Notes under the pieces: generated by a model
Seen by the model: the letters and a program-made list of their open reading frames with translations, nothing else
What the model was told of the DNA's origin: nothing
Databases searched by the model: none
NCBI GenBank assembly: GCA_027943335.1
Contig: BSBK01006424.1
Span: forward strand, 563,001-627,000
Direction: 5' to 3'
DNA length: 64,000 nt
Origin: Chamaecyparis obtusa
Taxonomy: Eukaryota; Streptophyta; Pinopsida; Cupressales; Cupressaceae
Translations under genes and position numbers: made by a program
Shown here: one piece after another, positions 1 to 11,167 of the stretch
Numbering within the stretch: position 1 is the first letter of the stretch
How the letters are laid out: every line of letters begins with the position of its first letter

Positions 1-1180
1 ATAAACATCTAAATGTTTAAGTCTTTTACCCAATATTTGAACATAACTCTCTTGAATGTGGGACTAGCTTTTTAAAGTCAATTGTAACATTGTTCAAGGT
101 AAAGTTATTTTTTTGCTCAATCCAGGGTGATTAAGGATCATCAATATCTATTAAATAATAGAAACTGAAAATACATCCAAGTATGATCCCAAGAAACAAA
201 GGGACCAACAAGAAATGTATAGAGAATTCAATAGAGAGAGAAAACCAAGAAAACGATGTAGAAAGAAAAAGAACTTTGAGAAATATCTCTATACTAGACC
301 GAAGATAACTAGAACTAAACAATTGCCAAACAGGGGGATAATATTTTGGATACTAGCAATGTCAGTTTCACCAAGGTTATTGTTATAGTAGTTGAGGGCT
401 TTGTTAAGATATTAAGTGGGTAGAACACCTTGGAGAATTCAATTTTCTACAATATAGTTAATTTTACCATCATCTTCAACAATGTCCATCACATTTGAAA
501 TGAAATGGAGACAACACTTGAGAATGAGAGAGAGAGATAGGAAATTAGATAGTAGAAGTTTTCCAATGATCTCTTAGATGGCATCATGGACCAAGGTGCA
601 TGGAAGCACAAACACTTTTCCTTGTTTTTCACTATCAAAAGGAAAATGGTCTTTATGGTCCCAATGACATGAAGTAAGTTTTACCCTGTTATTTAAAATA
701 TGGGTTTCCATTTTGAAAACACCAAATAAAAATGAAATTGAGAAAAATAAATGATATTTTCTTCAAAGAAAAAATAAAAGCCAATGGAATAAAAAAGCCA
801 TAATGTGATGGTACTAGTGATAGAAAGGAAGAAACACAAAGTTGGAGAGTGGTAAATGATGCAAATACCAGTGTGGGTGAGATCAAGTTAGTTTCTAATT
901 CATGGGACACTTGCAAACCTCTAGGAAGTCTATAGCCTCTAGGAAGTTGAAACCTAAGTTTCTAGCCATATTTGATAATCTATCCACCACCTTATTAATA
1001 GCAATGAAGATGCCAAAATGATTTAGAGGAGGGTAAAATCCCCTAAATGATCTACATGATGTTCCAATTGTGTAATTTTCCCCATTTAAAGTGTTAATCA
1101 CTAACATAGAGTCCTTGTAGTGCCTCTTCCATTTGCTTCCTGCATGACATCCTGATGGATGTGGCTTTGGCATTATGCTG
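1..1180. other. Unassigned AT-rich flank
   Basis: I find no recognisable domain here. The longest reading frame, minus strand 895-1173 (92 codons), starts right beside the boundary of the Copia LTR at 1181 and matches no family I know. The stretch is probably the flank into which that LTR inserted, or older repeat debris. Confidence 0.3.
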
Positions 1181-2141
1181 TGTTAGTACCTCTATGCAGT
1201 TGATGAGATCTAATGTGATGTTTTATTTTACTTTGGATGCTTTATTTCTATCTTATTTGATTGGATGAGTTCACCTTAAGCTTTGATGGATATATGTTTG
1301 TATTCTTTAACAATTTAAACTGAAAGCATAACTTAATATTGAAGATAACTGCAAGTAAACAAAACATAGAACATAGCATGAGCATCACAACACCATCATT
1401 TGTTTTCAAGGAAAAACCGCTTAAGGGAAAAAATCTAGTGGGGATAAAACCCACAAATAGCTCACTACTATAGTAATAAGTGCCCGGTTAAGAGCATAAG
1501 TACAATAGGTGGGAATGCACTTGCATTCAGGCTTATAGCCTAGAGCTCACTACTCAATTACACAAATAAATTACATAAAAAAAAGATGGACTTACAGTCC
1601 TATACTAGACTAACTAGTAGCATCAATAATGCCAATATAGTTTTGATGAAGCTGCGAAAATAGATTTTCTCATAAACAGTCTTTGCTTATTGCCTTATCA
1701 TTGCATCACCATTACTTTACATTAGCATTCTTCGCAAACAAGACTTGATCTCTTATATGCAGTTATAACAAAAAAATATAACACTATTAACTTGCCACAG
1801 GAAACATGTAAATCAAACCTTTCTATACTCACTCTACGATATGCTAAACACAACATAATTACTCCATAGTCAGTTCAATCATAATCAATACCCAAAATGT
1901 TTCTCCTTACCAAAATTCAAGTTTGACTGATAAAATATTTTCATCTCTTTCCTGTTCCTATCAAACATTGTGAACTCCGATACTTAGACATTAATATCTC
2001 CTAAATTCTGAAACTTTAACACTTGTGATCATAGAATTAGATCCTTCTAATTGACCTGATATTGAATCCAAAATCACATATCATAATACTGATTCATCTG
2101 TCTGCACCGATGCAATTACTGAACTTGTATACTACTCCCGT

Positions 2142-4226
2142 TGATGTAGAGGCAAGTGGTGTGAGAACAAATAAGGTTTTAAAAAAGTTTACAATTGCAA
2201 GGATCAAGCAAATGACCCTAGGAACCCCCAAGTGCACCATGTGGCTCCAATTGAACAAAATGAGTCAAAAGATCTATCCACTACCTCTAACACATTAAAT
2301 CATCTTCATACATCCTTGCACACTTGTTCCAACAAGTTACAACCCCCTAAATAGGATCTAGCACTCCAATCCACTCTTAAGCCCAACTAGGCCTAGTAAG
2401 CCTAATAGCCCTCAAATAAGGTAACATGCCAGATTTATCTAAAAATTCCCAATGAAATCCAAAATATAAAGGTATATCCAAATACCCTTTTCACCTTTCT
2501 TAAACATATCTAAAAATCAGGGGTGGTTTCTTTGGATTGTCAAACCCAAAAATTGTTGCTCCACCTTTTTCTCGTAGGCCTAGTTGACCCAAATTACAAA
2601 GCAACTATATGAAATATTTATTCTGATACTTTGCAACTTTCAAAATTCTCAATATATGTTACAAAACCAAGGATTATGGTGGTCTTAAGTTCCCAAACAC
2701 TCTCCAAGTGTGATATCCCCATTTCGACATAAGACTCAATAATAAATAATAATAAGATAATTACAAAGTAAACACATAATTATATTAGTAAATATATTAT
2801 TATTATATTACCAAGTATATAAAATAAAATAACATTTAGAAATAATATTATATGATTGACTAAAGCAAGTAATCAACTTGTTAAAACCTGAAATGTAATT
2901 AGTAATAATATTATAACAATGTTATAATATTAGTGAGTCCTATGTTCGAATGGCACAAGAGTATGAAGCAACACCATAGATGATGGGCTTAGTCGACATC
3001 ATGAACATCTACATTAACTATTGATGAAGGGGCATGTCCCTCAAATAAGAGGAAATATAAATTCTATTTGAATTGTCATTTAATTTAATTAAGTTGAAAT
3101 ACTAAATAGATCTATATGAATTACAAGCATGATAAGTAGACTAGAGAGATCCAAGGTTATAAACTAACAAGGGTCATTAAAGAAAGTACCCAAACTCAAA
3201 AACCCTTCGTAAAATGGCTTAAAACCTAGGGCCTTTTGAAAAATGACTCAAAACTCACTTCCCAGACTCCTTCAGGATTCACCATTCATTTTACATATAC
3301 TTTTTCTATTTCACATAAAAAGATACCCTTGTTAAGTCAGATCTTTGGCTGCTACACTAGTGCACCCTCTCCTATGCACCTTCAACCCTACAACTTCACA
3401 TAAATCTAGATGATCACCCTTCAAATCCATGTTATTCTTGCATATATGGTGTTAGTATCATATTATACAACTACTGGATCTATCCCCAAGTCATAGACAC
3501 AACATAAAGGGGATGAATCCATTATTTCATGCTTAAAAATCAAGAAAAGAAAGTGTTGTTATAGGAAAATCACATCAAAACAAACTAAATGCTTGCACAA
3601 ATGAAAGGAAACTACTTCAAATAAATGTTACTGGTTTTCCCTCAATAGTAGTATGCCAATAAATCAACTAAACATCAAGAATGCTCAAGAAATTACAAGA
3701 AATTCAAGTTTTATTGCTTCCAAATAACACAGGTCATACAACTTGTGTACCTTCATGTGCTTTGTCATACAATGGTATTGTGCAAGATTATATGTGTTTT
3801 ATAACTTCCCCAACCATTTCCAATTGGTTGGAACTCATTAGACCTCAAAACAAACACCAAACACCATTTCCCACCTAATTGTAACTAGCCATTACAATTT
3901 GAATATTTAAATTTGTAACTCTTTATTTTAATCAAAGAACTAACCTTAAAAATCTCCTAATGATCTTTTATGGATCAAATCAACTTTTCTAAGTTTCCTA
4001 AATTCCCTCAAGGCCCTTACCAATCCTAGATCTACCAAATCCCCCATTAGGTCCTATGGTCCTGCTAGGACCATTAGGACACTTTAGATCTTTATTAACA
4101 TCATTACATTGAAATTCCATTATAGGTCTCAAAACATCATAATTGATCCTATTATACCCATAAGAGAATCCACCATGCCTCATTGGTATTTTCATCATCT
4201 TTAAGCTTTTAGGTGCTCCTGCACCA
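2142..4226 (-). repeat. Gypsy 3' LTR, with a 478-bp insertion
   Basis: This aligns along its length with 6338-7944, for example around the shared text at 2150-2300 and 6346-6500. It is 2085 bp against 1607 bp. The whole difference is an extra block at about 2709-3187. The minus-strand frame at 3998-4333 lies wholly in the LTR and I do not treat it as a gene. Confidence 0.88.
2709..3187. repeat. AT-rich insertion inside the Gypsy 3' LTR
   Basis: The block is absent from the sister LTR, where the flanking text is continuous near 6895-6905. It opens with TGTGATATCCCC and is AT-rich with many ATAAT runs. No clear inverted termini or target duplication are visible. It could be a small solo LTR or a miniature DNA transposon. 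Confidence 0.55.
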
Positions 4227-4240
4227 TACTCCCCCTGTGG
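4227..4240 (-). other. Polypurine tract of the Gypsy element
   Basis: On the minus strand CCACAGGGGGAGTA abuts the TGGTGC start of the 3' LTR. It is the expected site of plus-strand priming in reverse transcription. Confidence 0.8.
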
Positions 4241-4672
4241 AAAAGAGCTTTTGCCCCAAAAATTAAGGGGTGTTGTTTTCACACCACCTAGCCTTCTTGA
4301 AGGAATTCTACAACTTTGTGTCTCCTTGGACATCTATTGCAATAACAACTCTTCATCTCCTCTCCTGGAACCTACATCAACTTTGTTAGAAACATAAAAA
4401 GAAGATATGATATGCATATGATCACTTGAATGCTATTTTGGACAATCATCTTCATATTGGGTGTGTCACTTCTTCATTTTAGGATCCAAAACACCCCTTC
4501 CACTTCCCTCCATGGGAAGACATTTATTATCCTTCATTGGTGAATCAATAGGACACCGAAGTGTTCCCACTAACACTCCTTTCTCCACAATATTATTCCT
4601 CCCCGTCATCTTATGTTCACTGTCATTGTATTTTGTTTCCAGTACCAACAAAGATGTTTTTATCCTATGATC

Positions 4673-6289
4673 TTATTTCACAGACTTGTCCTTCTTATAG
4701 TCTTTCAAATCAATATACTCCTTTCCAAAATAGATAATTCTTGACTCAAATGAACCACTACTTTGCAAAGGTTTCAAGATATATCCCTTACCATCCTTGT
4801 GAACTAGATAGGTGTTCTTGAGCCCATCATGTATTGTCCTCCTCTCTGACTACCAAGGTCTTCCTAAAAGGACATGAAAACATATCATAGACACCACATC
4901 ACATATTACCCTCTCCCTATACTTACCAATTGAAAAATTTACATAGGCTTTCTCTCTAATCAAGAGGCTTTGATTATCACTTACCCAATAGGCTTTGTAT
5001 GGCCTAGGGTGTGCAAACTTTCTCAAATACAAATTATCAACCATCTCACAAGAAAAAAGATTGTAAAATCCTGAATCTATTATCATTTTACATACCTTTC
5101 CTTGACTTGAACAATTGGTTCTAAAAATTAATACCCCTAGCCTTCTTTGTTGCTACAATATGGCTCCATTTCTTACCATAAGATAGTCCCCAACTTCAGG
5201 ATATGTCATGTCTATCCTTATTTCTCCCCCTTTTTGTTCATCCTCCTCAATGTCTCCTCTATCTTGTATCAACCCAAATCTCCTATCAGAATTCCTTGTA
5301 TGTTTCTCTAGACACTTGTAGAAAGGGTGCCCTTCCTCTCCATAGTTGTAGCATTTTCCATTGAAGATGCTTCTACCTGTACCTGCACCAAATTTTCCAC
5401 CACCTCTTTGTTAATTTATTTTATCATTCATAGGCTCATTTCCTTTTTCACCTCGTCCTTGTCCTTAATTGGATCTACCACCTTTGCCCCTATTTTTCTG
5501 GCCTCGTTCACCTCCTTGTCTTTCTTGTCTTCTTCTCAACTTGTCCTCAGCCCTAATGGCCAACTTGTAACACTCTTCCACCATAATAGGTGTAGAAATA
5601 CTATGTTCATATTGTATGTTGAACCTTAGCCCACTCATGTAACTTTCTACCTTCTCTTCCTCTTCTTTATAATGAGAAGCTTTGATATCTAGCTTGTGAA
5701 ACTCCTCGGTGTACCTTTGGACATCCATGTCCTTTTGCCTCAAACTTTTCATCTTTTTGTACAACCAAACCTTTTAGTATCTTGGAAGGAATTTCTCCCT
5801 CATCTTGTCCATCATCCTCTGCCATGATGTGATCTTAGGAAACTTCTTCTTTCATCTATCTTCTTGTAAGAAATCCCACCTAAGTAAGGCATTTCCTCTT
5901 AACATTGACTTTACAATCTTCACTTTGTGATCCTCCTTCACATATTCACAATCAAATAAGTTTTCCACTGCACTAAACCAATCAATCAATTCTTCTTCAT
6001 TCATTTTCCCATCATACATGAGAATACATGACTTACCCTTATAATCCTTCCCTTTAATGGCTTTGATCAGCTTATCCATCCTTGCATCATCCGGGTCTAA
6101 CTCTTCCCTTAATGTCACTTATTCTTCTTCTTTGACCTTTTCTTCATGGTCTTCTTGTTCCATCTCTGCCTTCACCCTCTTGTTTTCCTTTTCTTTCTCC
6201 ATCACAATCTTGGTAAGCTCAACATTAGTCATACTTGGAGGCATTTCTTAAGCCTCTTCTCCAAATGGATTTAACTCTTCTTTAGACAT
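4673..6289 (-). pseudogene. Gypsy gag-protease, nonsense-mutated
   Basis: One minus-strand frame runs from an ATG at 6289 to a stop at 4673 (539 codons), broken by several stops. Order: an acidic/coiled N-terminus; a Gag capsid-like region (6118-5470) that includes the retrotransposon-gag type stretch with LLRWDF and later YTEEFHKL; a basic RG-rich tail; a zinc knuckle at 5353-5312, CYNYGEEGHPFYKC, whose second Cys is Tyr; then an aspartic protease with catalytic IIDSG near 5077 and the closing LLGRPW near 4853, followed by the HDGLKNTY linker that normally leads to reverse transcriptase. Translation ends there instead. Gag would form the particle and protease would mature it. The shared frame suggests a single gag-pro polyprotein. 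The start is the first ATG after the primer site. Confidence 0.85.
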
Positions 6290-6323
6290 AAAACCTTATC
6301 CTTTTGTAAAATGTATCTTCTAT

Positions 6324-6335
6324 TCTCTAATACCA
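6324..6335 (-). other. Primer-binding site, Gypsy element
   Basis: On the minus strand TGGTATTAGAGA lies two bases inside the end of the 5' LTR. It resembles the plant initiator-Met tRNA primer site TGGTATCAGAGC with two changes, and fixes the element's orientation. Confidence 0.75.
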
Positions 6336-6337
6336 CT

Positions 6338-7944
6338 TGATGAAGAGGCAAGTGGTGTGACAACAAATAAGGTTTTCAAAAACTTTACAATTGCAAGGAT
6401 CAAGAAAATGACCCTAGGAATCCCCAAGTGCACCATGTGGCTCCAATTGAACAAAATGAGTCAAAAGATCTACCCACTACCTCTAACACCTTAAATAATA
6501 TTCATACATCCTTCCACACTTGTTCCAACAAGTTAGAACCCCATGAATAGGATCTAGTACTCCAATCCACTCGTAAGCTCAATTAGGCCTAGTAAGCCTA
6601 ACAGCCCTCCAATCGGGTAACATGCCATATTTATCTCAGACTTCCTAGAGAAATCCAAAAAATAAAGGTATATCCAAATACCCCTTTCACCCTTCTTAAA
6701 CATATCTCAAAATCAGGGGTGGTTTCTTTGAACTATCAAACCCAAAAACTGCTGCTCCACCTTTTGTTCGTAGGCCTAGTTGACCCAAATTACAAAGCAA
6801 CTATATGAAATATTTATTCTGATACTTTGCCACTTTCAAAAGTATCAAGATATGTTACAAAACCAAGGATTATGGTGATCTTAAGTGCCCAAACACTTTG
6901 CGAGTACCCAAATCAAAAACCCTCCTTAAAATAGCTTAAAACCTAGGGCCTTCTAAAAAATGACTCAAAACTCACTTCCTAGTCTCCTTCAGGATTCACG
7001 ATTCATTTGACATATAAATTTTCTATTTCACATAAAATATACCCTTATTAAGCCATATCTATGGCTACTACACTAGTGCACCCCTTCCTATGCACCTTCA
7101 ATCCTGCAACTTCACATCAACCTAGGTGATCACCATGTAAATCCATATTATTATTGCATATATGGTGTTAGTATCATATCATACAACTACTGAATCCATC
7201 CCCAAGTCAAAGACACAACATAAAGGGGATGAATCCATTATTTCATGCTTAAAAATCAAGAAAAGAAAGTGATATTACATGACAATCACGTCAAAACAAA
7301 CCAAATACTTGCACAAGTAAAAGGAAACTACTTCAAATCAATGTTATTGGTTTTACCTCAATAGTAGTATGCCAATAAATCAACTAAACATTAAGAATGC
7401 ACAAGAAATTGCAAGAAATTCAAGTTTTATCGCTTCCAATTGACATAGTCCATACAACTCCTGTACCTTCATGTGCTCTATCATACAATGCTATTGAAAA
7501 ATATTATATATGTTTTTAATAACTTACCCAACCATTTCATATCGGTTGGAACTCATTAGACCTCAAAATAAACACCAAACACCATTTCCCACCTAATTGT
7601 AACTAGTCATTATAATTTGAAAATTCAAATTTGTAACTCTTTATTTTAATCAAAGAACTAACCTTAAAACTCTCCTAATGATATTTTATGGATAAAATCA
7701 ACTTGTCTAAGTGTCCTAAATTCCCTCAAGGCCCCTGCCAATCTTAGATCTACCAAATCCCCCATTAGGTCCTATGGTCCTACTAGGACCATTAGGACAC
7801 TTTACATCTTTATTAACATCATTACATTAAAATGCCATTATAGGCCCCAAAATGTCATAATTGAGCCTATTAGACCCATAAGAGACTCCACCATGACTCA
7901 TTGGTGTTTTTATTATCTTCAAGCTTTTAGTTGTTCTTGCACCA
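6338..7944 (-). repeat. Gypsy 5' LTR
   Basis: This 1607-bp copy starts with TGGTGC (minus strand, from 7944) and ends in ATCA at 6338. It is homologous throughout to 2142-4226 and lacks the 478-bp insert, so it represents the original LTR length. Confidence 0.88.
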
Positions 7945-8081
7945 TTTGTTCACTGTACTTAGTTGATTCTAATCATTTTTGTATCAGTAAACAAAAACTC
8001 ATTTAACAAAACTAATAGAGATGTATGTAGTTTCCATCAATGATAACATAACATCCATTCTTAAGTGCTCTCTTTCCAACA

Positions 8082-8935
8082 ATATCCACCTTTGACATTG
8101 ATGGCAAGACTTAGTGAAAAATGTCTAAGTGTCCAGTCAATATGCCAATACTTCAAGACTCAAAATAATTCTCCCCCTTTTGGTATGCATCATCAGAAGG
8201 TTCAATCGGTAAAGTCATTCTTGCAAACAATGTCTCATGACCAACTCTTGTTCTATCATCCCTTTCTCCATCTGGTTTCTCTTCTGCATCCACTACCTCA
8301 TGAATGCCAAGTATATTATTTGTTCTATCCTCTTTTCCCCCAATAGGTTCACTCTCTATTTGCATATTCTTATTTGTTTCCACTTCTAGTTTATTCTCTA
8401 TCTCAACTAGTTTGTACTTAGAGAGTCCCTTTTCTACCATGATTTCAGCCAACTCCTCCCTAGTTATGATTTTTTCAAAATCTATGTAGGGATCTTTTTC
8501 TCCTTTCTTCTCATCAACTACTTCAACCTTTTCGGTTACCTCTTTCTCTATCTCATCATGAGAATCAAGAATAATAGGAACTCCTCCAATGTATAAATCC
8601 GGTTTCATAACTATGGATCAAAAGCTTTCATCCTTGACCTATAACTTGTCCTCCCTTCTCTTGGTTCTTGGTTCAATTTTCTTGGGAAAATCTACATGAG
8701 ATTCTATAATAATTTTTCTCAATATGTCCTCTGTCTCCACTATGATATCCTCAACATGAAGAATGTCATGGGGCACACTCAAAAATGCACCATCAGGTCA
8801 TTTTCCATAGTTTTAAAGGGATATTTCTTGAATTCATATCTAGGCTTCTCTAATACATTTATAATCTTAGGGGCTTCCATATTCTCCGATGAAATAGACA
8901 AATTTATGATGAGACAGATGCCTTTTAAGTGCCAC
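8082..8935 (-). pseudogene. Internal 3' end of a Copia element: acidic unrecognised ORF
   Basis: Next to the LTR start at 8081, the minus strand reads CAATGTCAAAGGTGGATAT, a damaged version of the polypurine block seen beside other Copia LTRs in this window. Upstream lies an open minus frame (8608-8153, 151 codons), rich in Glu, Lys and Asp, without a domain I recognise. Open fragments in a second frame (about 8800-8640) encode a similar charged stretch with IEPRTKRRED. A short pattern, hydroxyl residue-x-basic/acidic-Glu-Leu-x-Glu followed by Lys-rich sequence, resembles the end of the long ORF at 25700-25800, so this may be a third, highly diverged member of that family. That link is weak. 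Confidence 0.4.
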
Positions 8936-9680
8936 TAAGGTTTTCTTGTCAAATCTATCGGCATCTCAAATCAGTCGCCAAATCTCTTCACAATTCTCTT
9001 TTCTCAAGTTCACCAAGTTGCAATGTGACGAATGAATCTACCTTGGATTTTAAATTGATTCTCTAGTTGGTGTGCCTAGCCGGTTATTGCCAAAAATTGT
9101 TTCCCTTTTGTGGTTATTTTTCCCTTAAGAGCTTCTTGCTTGGGATTTGATTTCAAGATATCTTCAAGGATCCTTTAGGGATGTTAGCATCCTGTGCACA
9201 CTTTTATGTTGGATCATCTTTAGATTCATGCTCTTGGCAATGAGGCCAATAGAGCGTACTTGTGCACTACTTTATTGACTTGGTTTATTGGCTTAAGTTT
9301 GATGCTTGATTTGGGTCACATCTTAATTTATCAGTGTTGGTATTGAGATCACATCACAAACACAATTGAGTTGTACCTAGTTGGGATCTTTGAGAGACCC
9401 ATGTTCCTGGTTTGAGATAAATCGAGCTTACCATACTACATTTTGGTTTTATGACTTTTGAGTCTTTTCTAGCTTTATGCTTTGTTGTACTAGTTTTATT
9501 TATGCTTTGTTGTGTTAACGAGATGAGATTGTTTGGCTTTTGGGTAGTAGAGTGGAGTGGCTCTCCATAGTGGGCTATAACAGATATGGGTTGTTAGGGA
9601 AAGCTATGGAAAATCTTAATCAAGTTAAAAATAAATAAATAAATTGTGTAAAACATGTTAAAAAGAATTAATATGACTAC
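8936..9680. other. Unassigned
   Basis: I see no domain or LTR boundary here. The text near 9060-9150, with a TTTTTCCC run, resembles Copia LTR ends but I could not place limits. Confidence 0.2.
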
Positions 9681-9865
9681 CTGGCCATCAAAAAATGTTG
9701 ATCGAAGGTAAGTCAGTGTCTAACTGTATGAGGACGTTGATCGAAGACATAATTCCTGACCATTTGAGGACATTTATAGAAGGCATAGTATTTGGCTGTC
9801 AGTAGACATTGATCAAAGATACATACTGAGTCTAATTGTTTGTGGATGTATTGAAGGCTCAATGC
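9681..9865 (+). repeat. 37-bp degenerate minisatellite, 5 units
   Basis: The core (A)CATTGATCGAAGG recurs with starts near 9698, 9737, 9773, 9809 and 9846, that is at spacings of 39, 36, 36 and 37 bp. Each unit also has a CTGACTGT-like start and a GAGGAC stretch. Units are diverged by point changes and small indels. Confidence 0.7.
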
Positions 9866-11152
9866 TACATGGGCTATTACGTGCCATGTAGTGATACTCC
9901 ATTCTTGAGTCCTTGCACTAAAATTTTGTTAGTCAAAAGTAGTGACCTTTGTGTACTAGCATTCTATGTATCTTCATGTTAAGTGTCCTCTATGTTGTAC
10001 TTATTTATTTGCATTTGAGTGATTGCATTGAGATTACTTTACCATCCCCTGATTCTTGCACTTGTATGGCATGGGTGATAGCCTAGTGTTTGTATGTGCA
10101 TTATGTGGATATGGGCCATGTGACTATCTTTGTGAGTATGGTGCGGTGAGACTAAGGGTGCCACATGGTTGGATGTCATTGCACGTCAATGTTGGGGACC
10201 AAAGTATAGGTGGCAGACTATTTCTAGTGACAATTTTGAGCATGATGTGCTCATTCTATCCTATTTCTTTTATATTTCAGTGATTATGGATATATGTTGT
10301 TATGCCCAATCAATTAGTTTTCATTATATTTTTATTGATTTCATCAAGTGTATATGACCTCAATCATGTGTATTTGGTACTTCTTAGTGTGGAGCTATAT
10401 GTTTACGAGTCATATGTCAATGTCAGCTTAGGAGTTTTTCTTTACATTTTCTAGTTTAGTAGGAAAATTATAGATCGACACCTATTCCTGCATTGACATT
10501 TGTGCTAATCAATGTCTCCATTGCAAATCAGCCTTTTTGACTCACTAGTCTAAGACTTTTTGTCTTAGAATTTTATCATTCTATCAATTGAAATTTGTGT
10601 TGTAAACTGGTGTTTTTGTAGATTGATGTTCCACACTGCCTTCTGTGTCTTCACTTAGTTTCATGATTTATTGGATCCTTGTTGTACCTTTGGCTATTAT
10701 TTGATCTAGGCTTATTGTGTGATTGTCCTATGTGGTTCCTTTATAGTTAGAAGGAAATGAACTTGTATGAGTAATCATCTTAAGAAAACTTCTCTTTGGT
10801 GTATGAAAAAAATCTATGTTTAGATGAATTCAGAGGATTGATTTAGTCTCCTTTATTTTTATGTTGTGAGTTATTGTTAGTATGGTCTCTTGTAGCTCAT
10901 TGGATGCTATCTAGGATCTACTGAGACATTGTGGGAACATGTATATCCATCCCATAGTATGTTTTAGGGTTGTCATAGAACCCTTGGGAGTGGTTGTAAT
11001 AATTTTTATTGTGTACGATCATGTGATGATGATTGTAAGTTTCTTTATTGCTTATGCGATGCTCTTATGTTGATTCACTTCTATAATTAAAAAAAAAAAA
11101 TTAGTGCATGCATTACTCTAATGTTTTGAGGGTTCCTTGGTAGAGCATTACA

Positions 11153-11167
11153 TTGGGTATCAAAGCC
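11153..11167 (+). other. Possible primer-binding site after an LTR end
   Basis: TTGGGTATCAAAGCC follows a TTACA terminus. It resembles the initiator-Met primer site with one inserted G, so an LTR may end at 11152, reaching left an unknown distance into 9330-11152. A frame starting near 11305 (MEGMTQVACDGGRVPPRS) closes after about 20 codons and could be a gag start. I found no second LTR. Confidence 0.35.

Larger units (their letters stand above)
2142..7944 (-). mobile_element. Ty3/Gypsy non-autonomous element (gag-protease only)
   Basis: Two long homologous LTRs flank a 2.1-kb internal region. On the minus strand the order is 5' LTR (7944-6338), primer-binding site, gag with zinc knuckle, protease, polypurine tract (4227-4240) and 3' LTR (4226-2142). 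Both LTRs have TG...CA ends. There is no reverse transcriptase, RNase H or integrase, and no room for them, so it would need enzymes from a relative. The flanking pentamers are CCCGT (2137-2141) and TTTGT (7945-7949). They are not identical but differ only by C-to-T changes, so a decayed target-site duplication is possible but unproven. Confidence 0.88.
1181..8081 (-). mobile_element. Copia-type LTR split by a Gypsy element (parts 1181-2141 and 7945-8081)
   Basis: On the minus strand the LTR starts at 8081 with TGTTGG, directly after a degenerate polypurine tract, and ends at 1181 with CTAACA. Without the 5803-bp Gypsy element (2142-7944) it is 1098 bp, close to the other Copia LTRs of the window (1030-1267 bp). 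Near 1430-1455 the minus strand carries the typical text of these LTR ends (ATCCCCAC followed by TTTTTCC). The tract next to it makes this a 3' LTR; the matching 5' LTR was not found to the right. Confidence 0.65.

Noticed and set aside
895..1173. Minus ORF as a LINE RNase H fragment
   Set aside because: I could not find the catalytic acidic residues or typical motifs.
3998..4333. 111-codon minus-strand ORF
   Set aside because: It lies almost wholly inside the Gypsy 3' LTR and across its edge; the sister LTR does not keep it open.
8065..8489. Plus-strand ORFs opposite the acidic minus ORF
   Set aside because: Antisense shadows over the LTR edge and the polypurine tract.
10056..10357. Two overlapping plus-strand ORFs
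   Set aside because: Short, Cys- and Val-rich chance frames in T/G-rich noncoding sequence, no domain.
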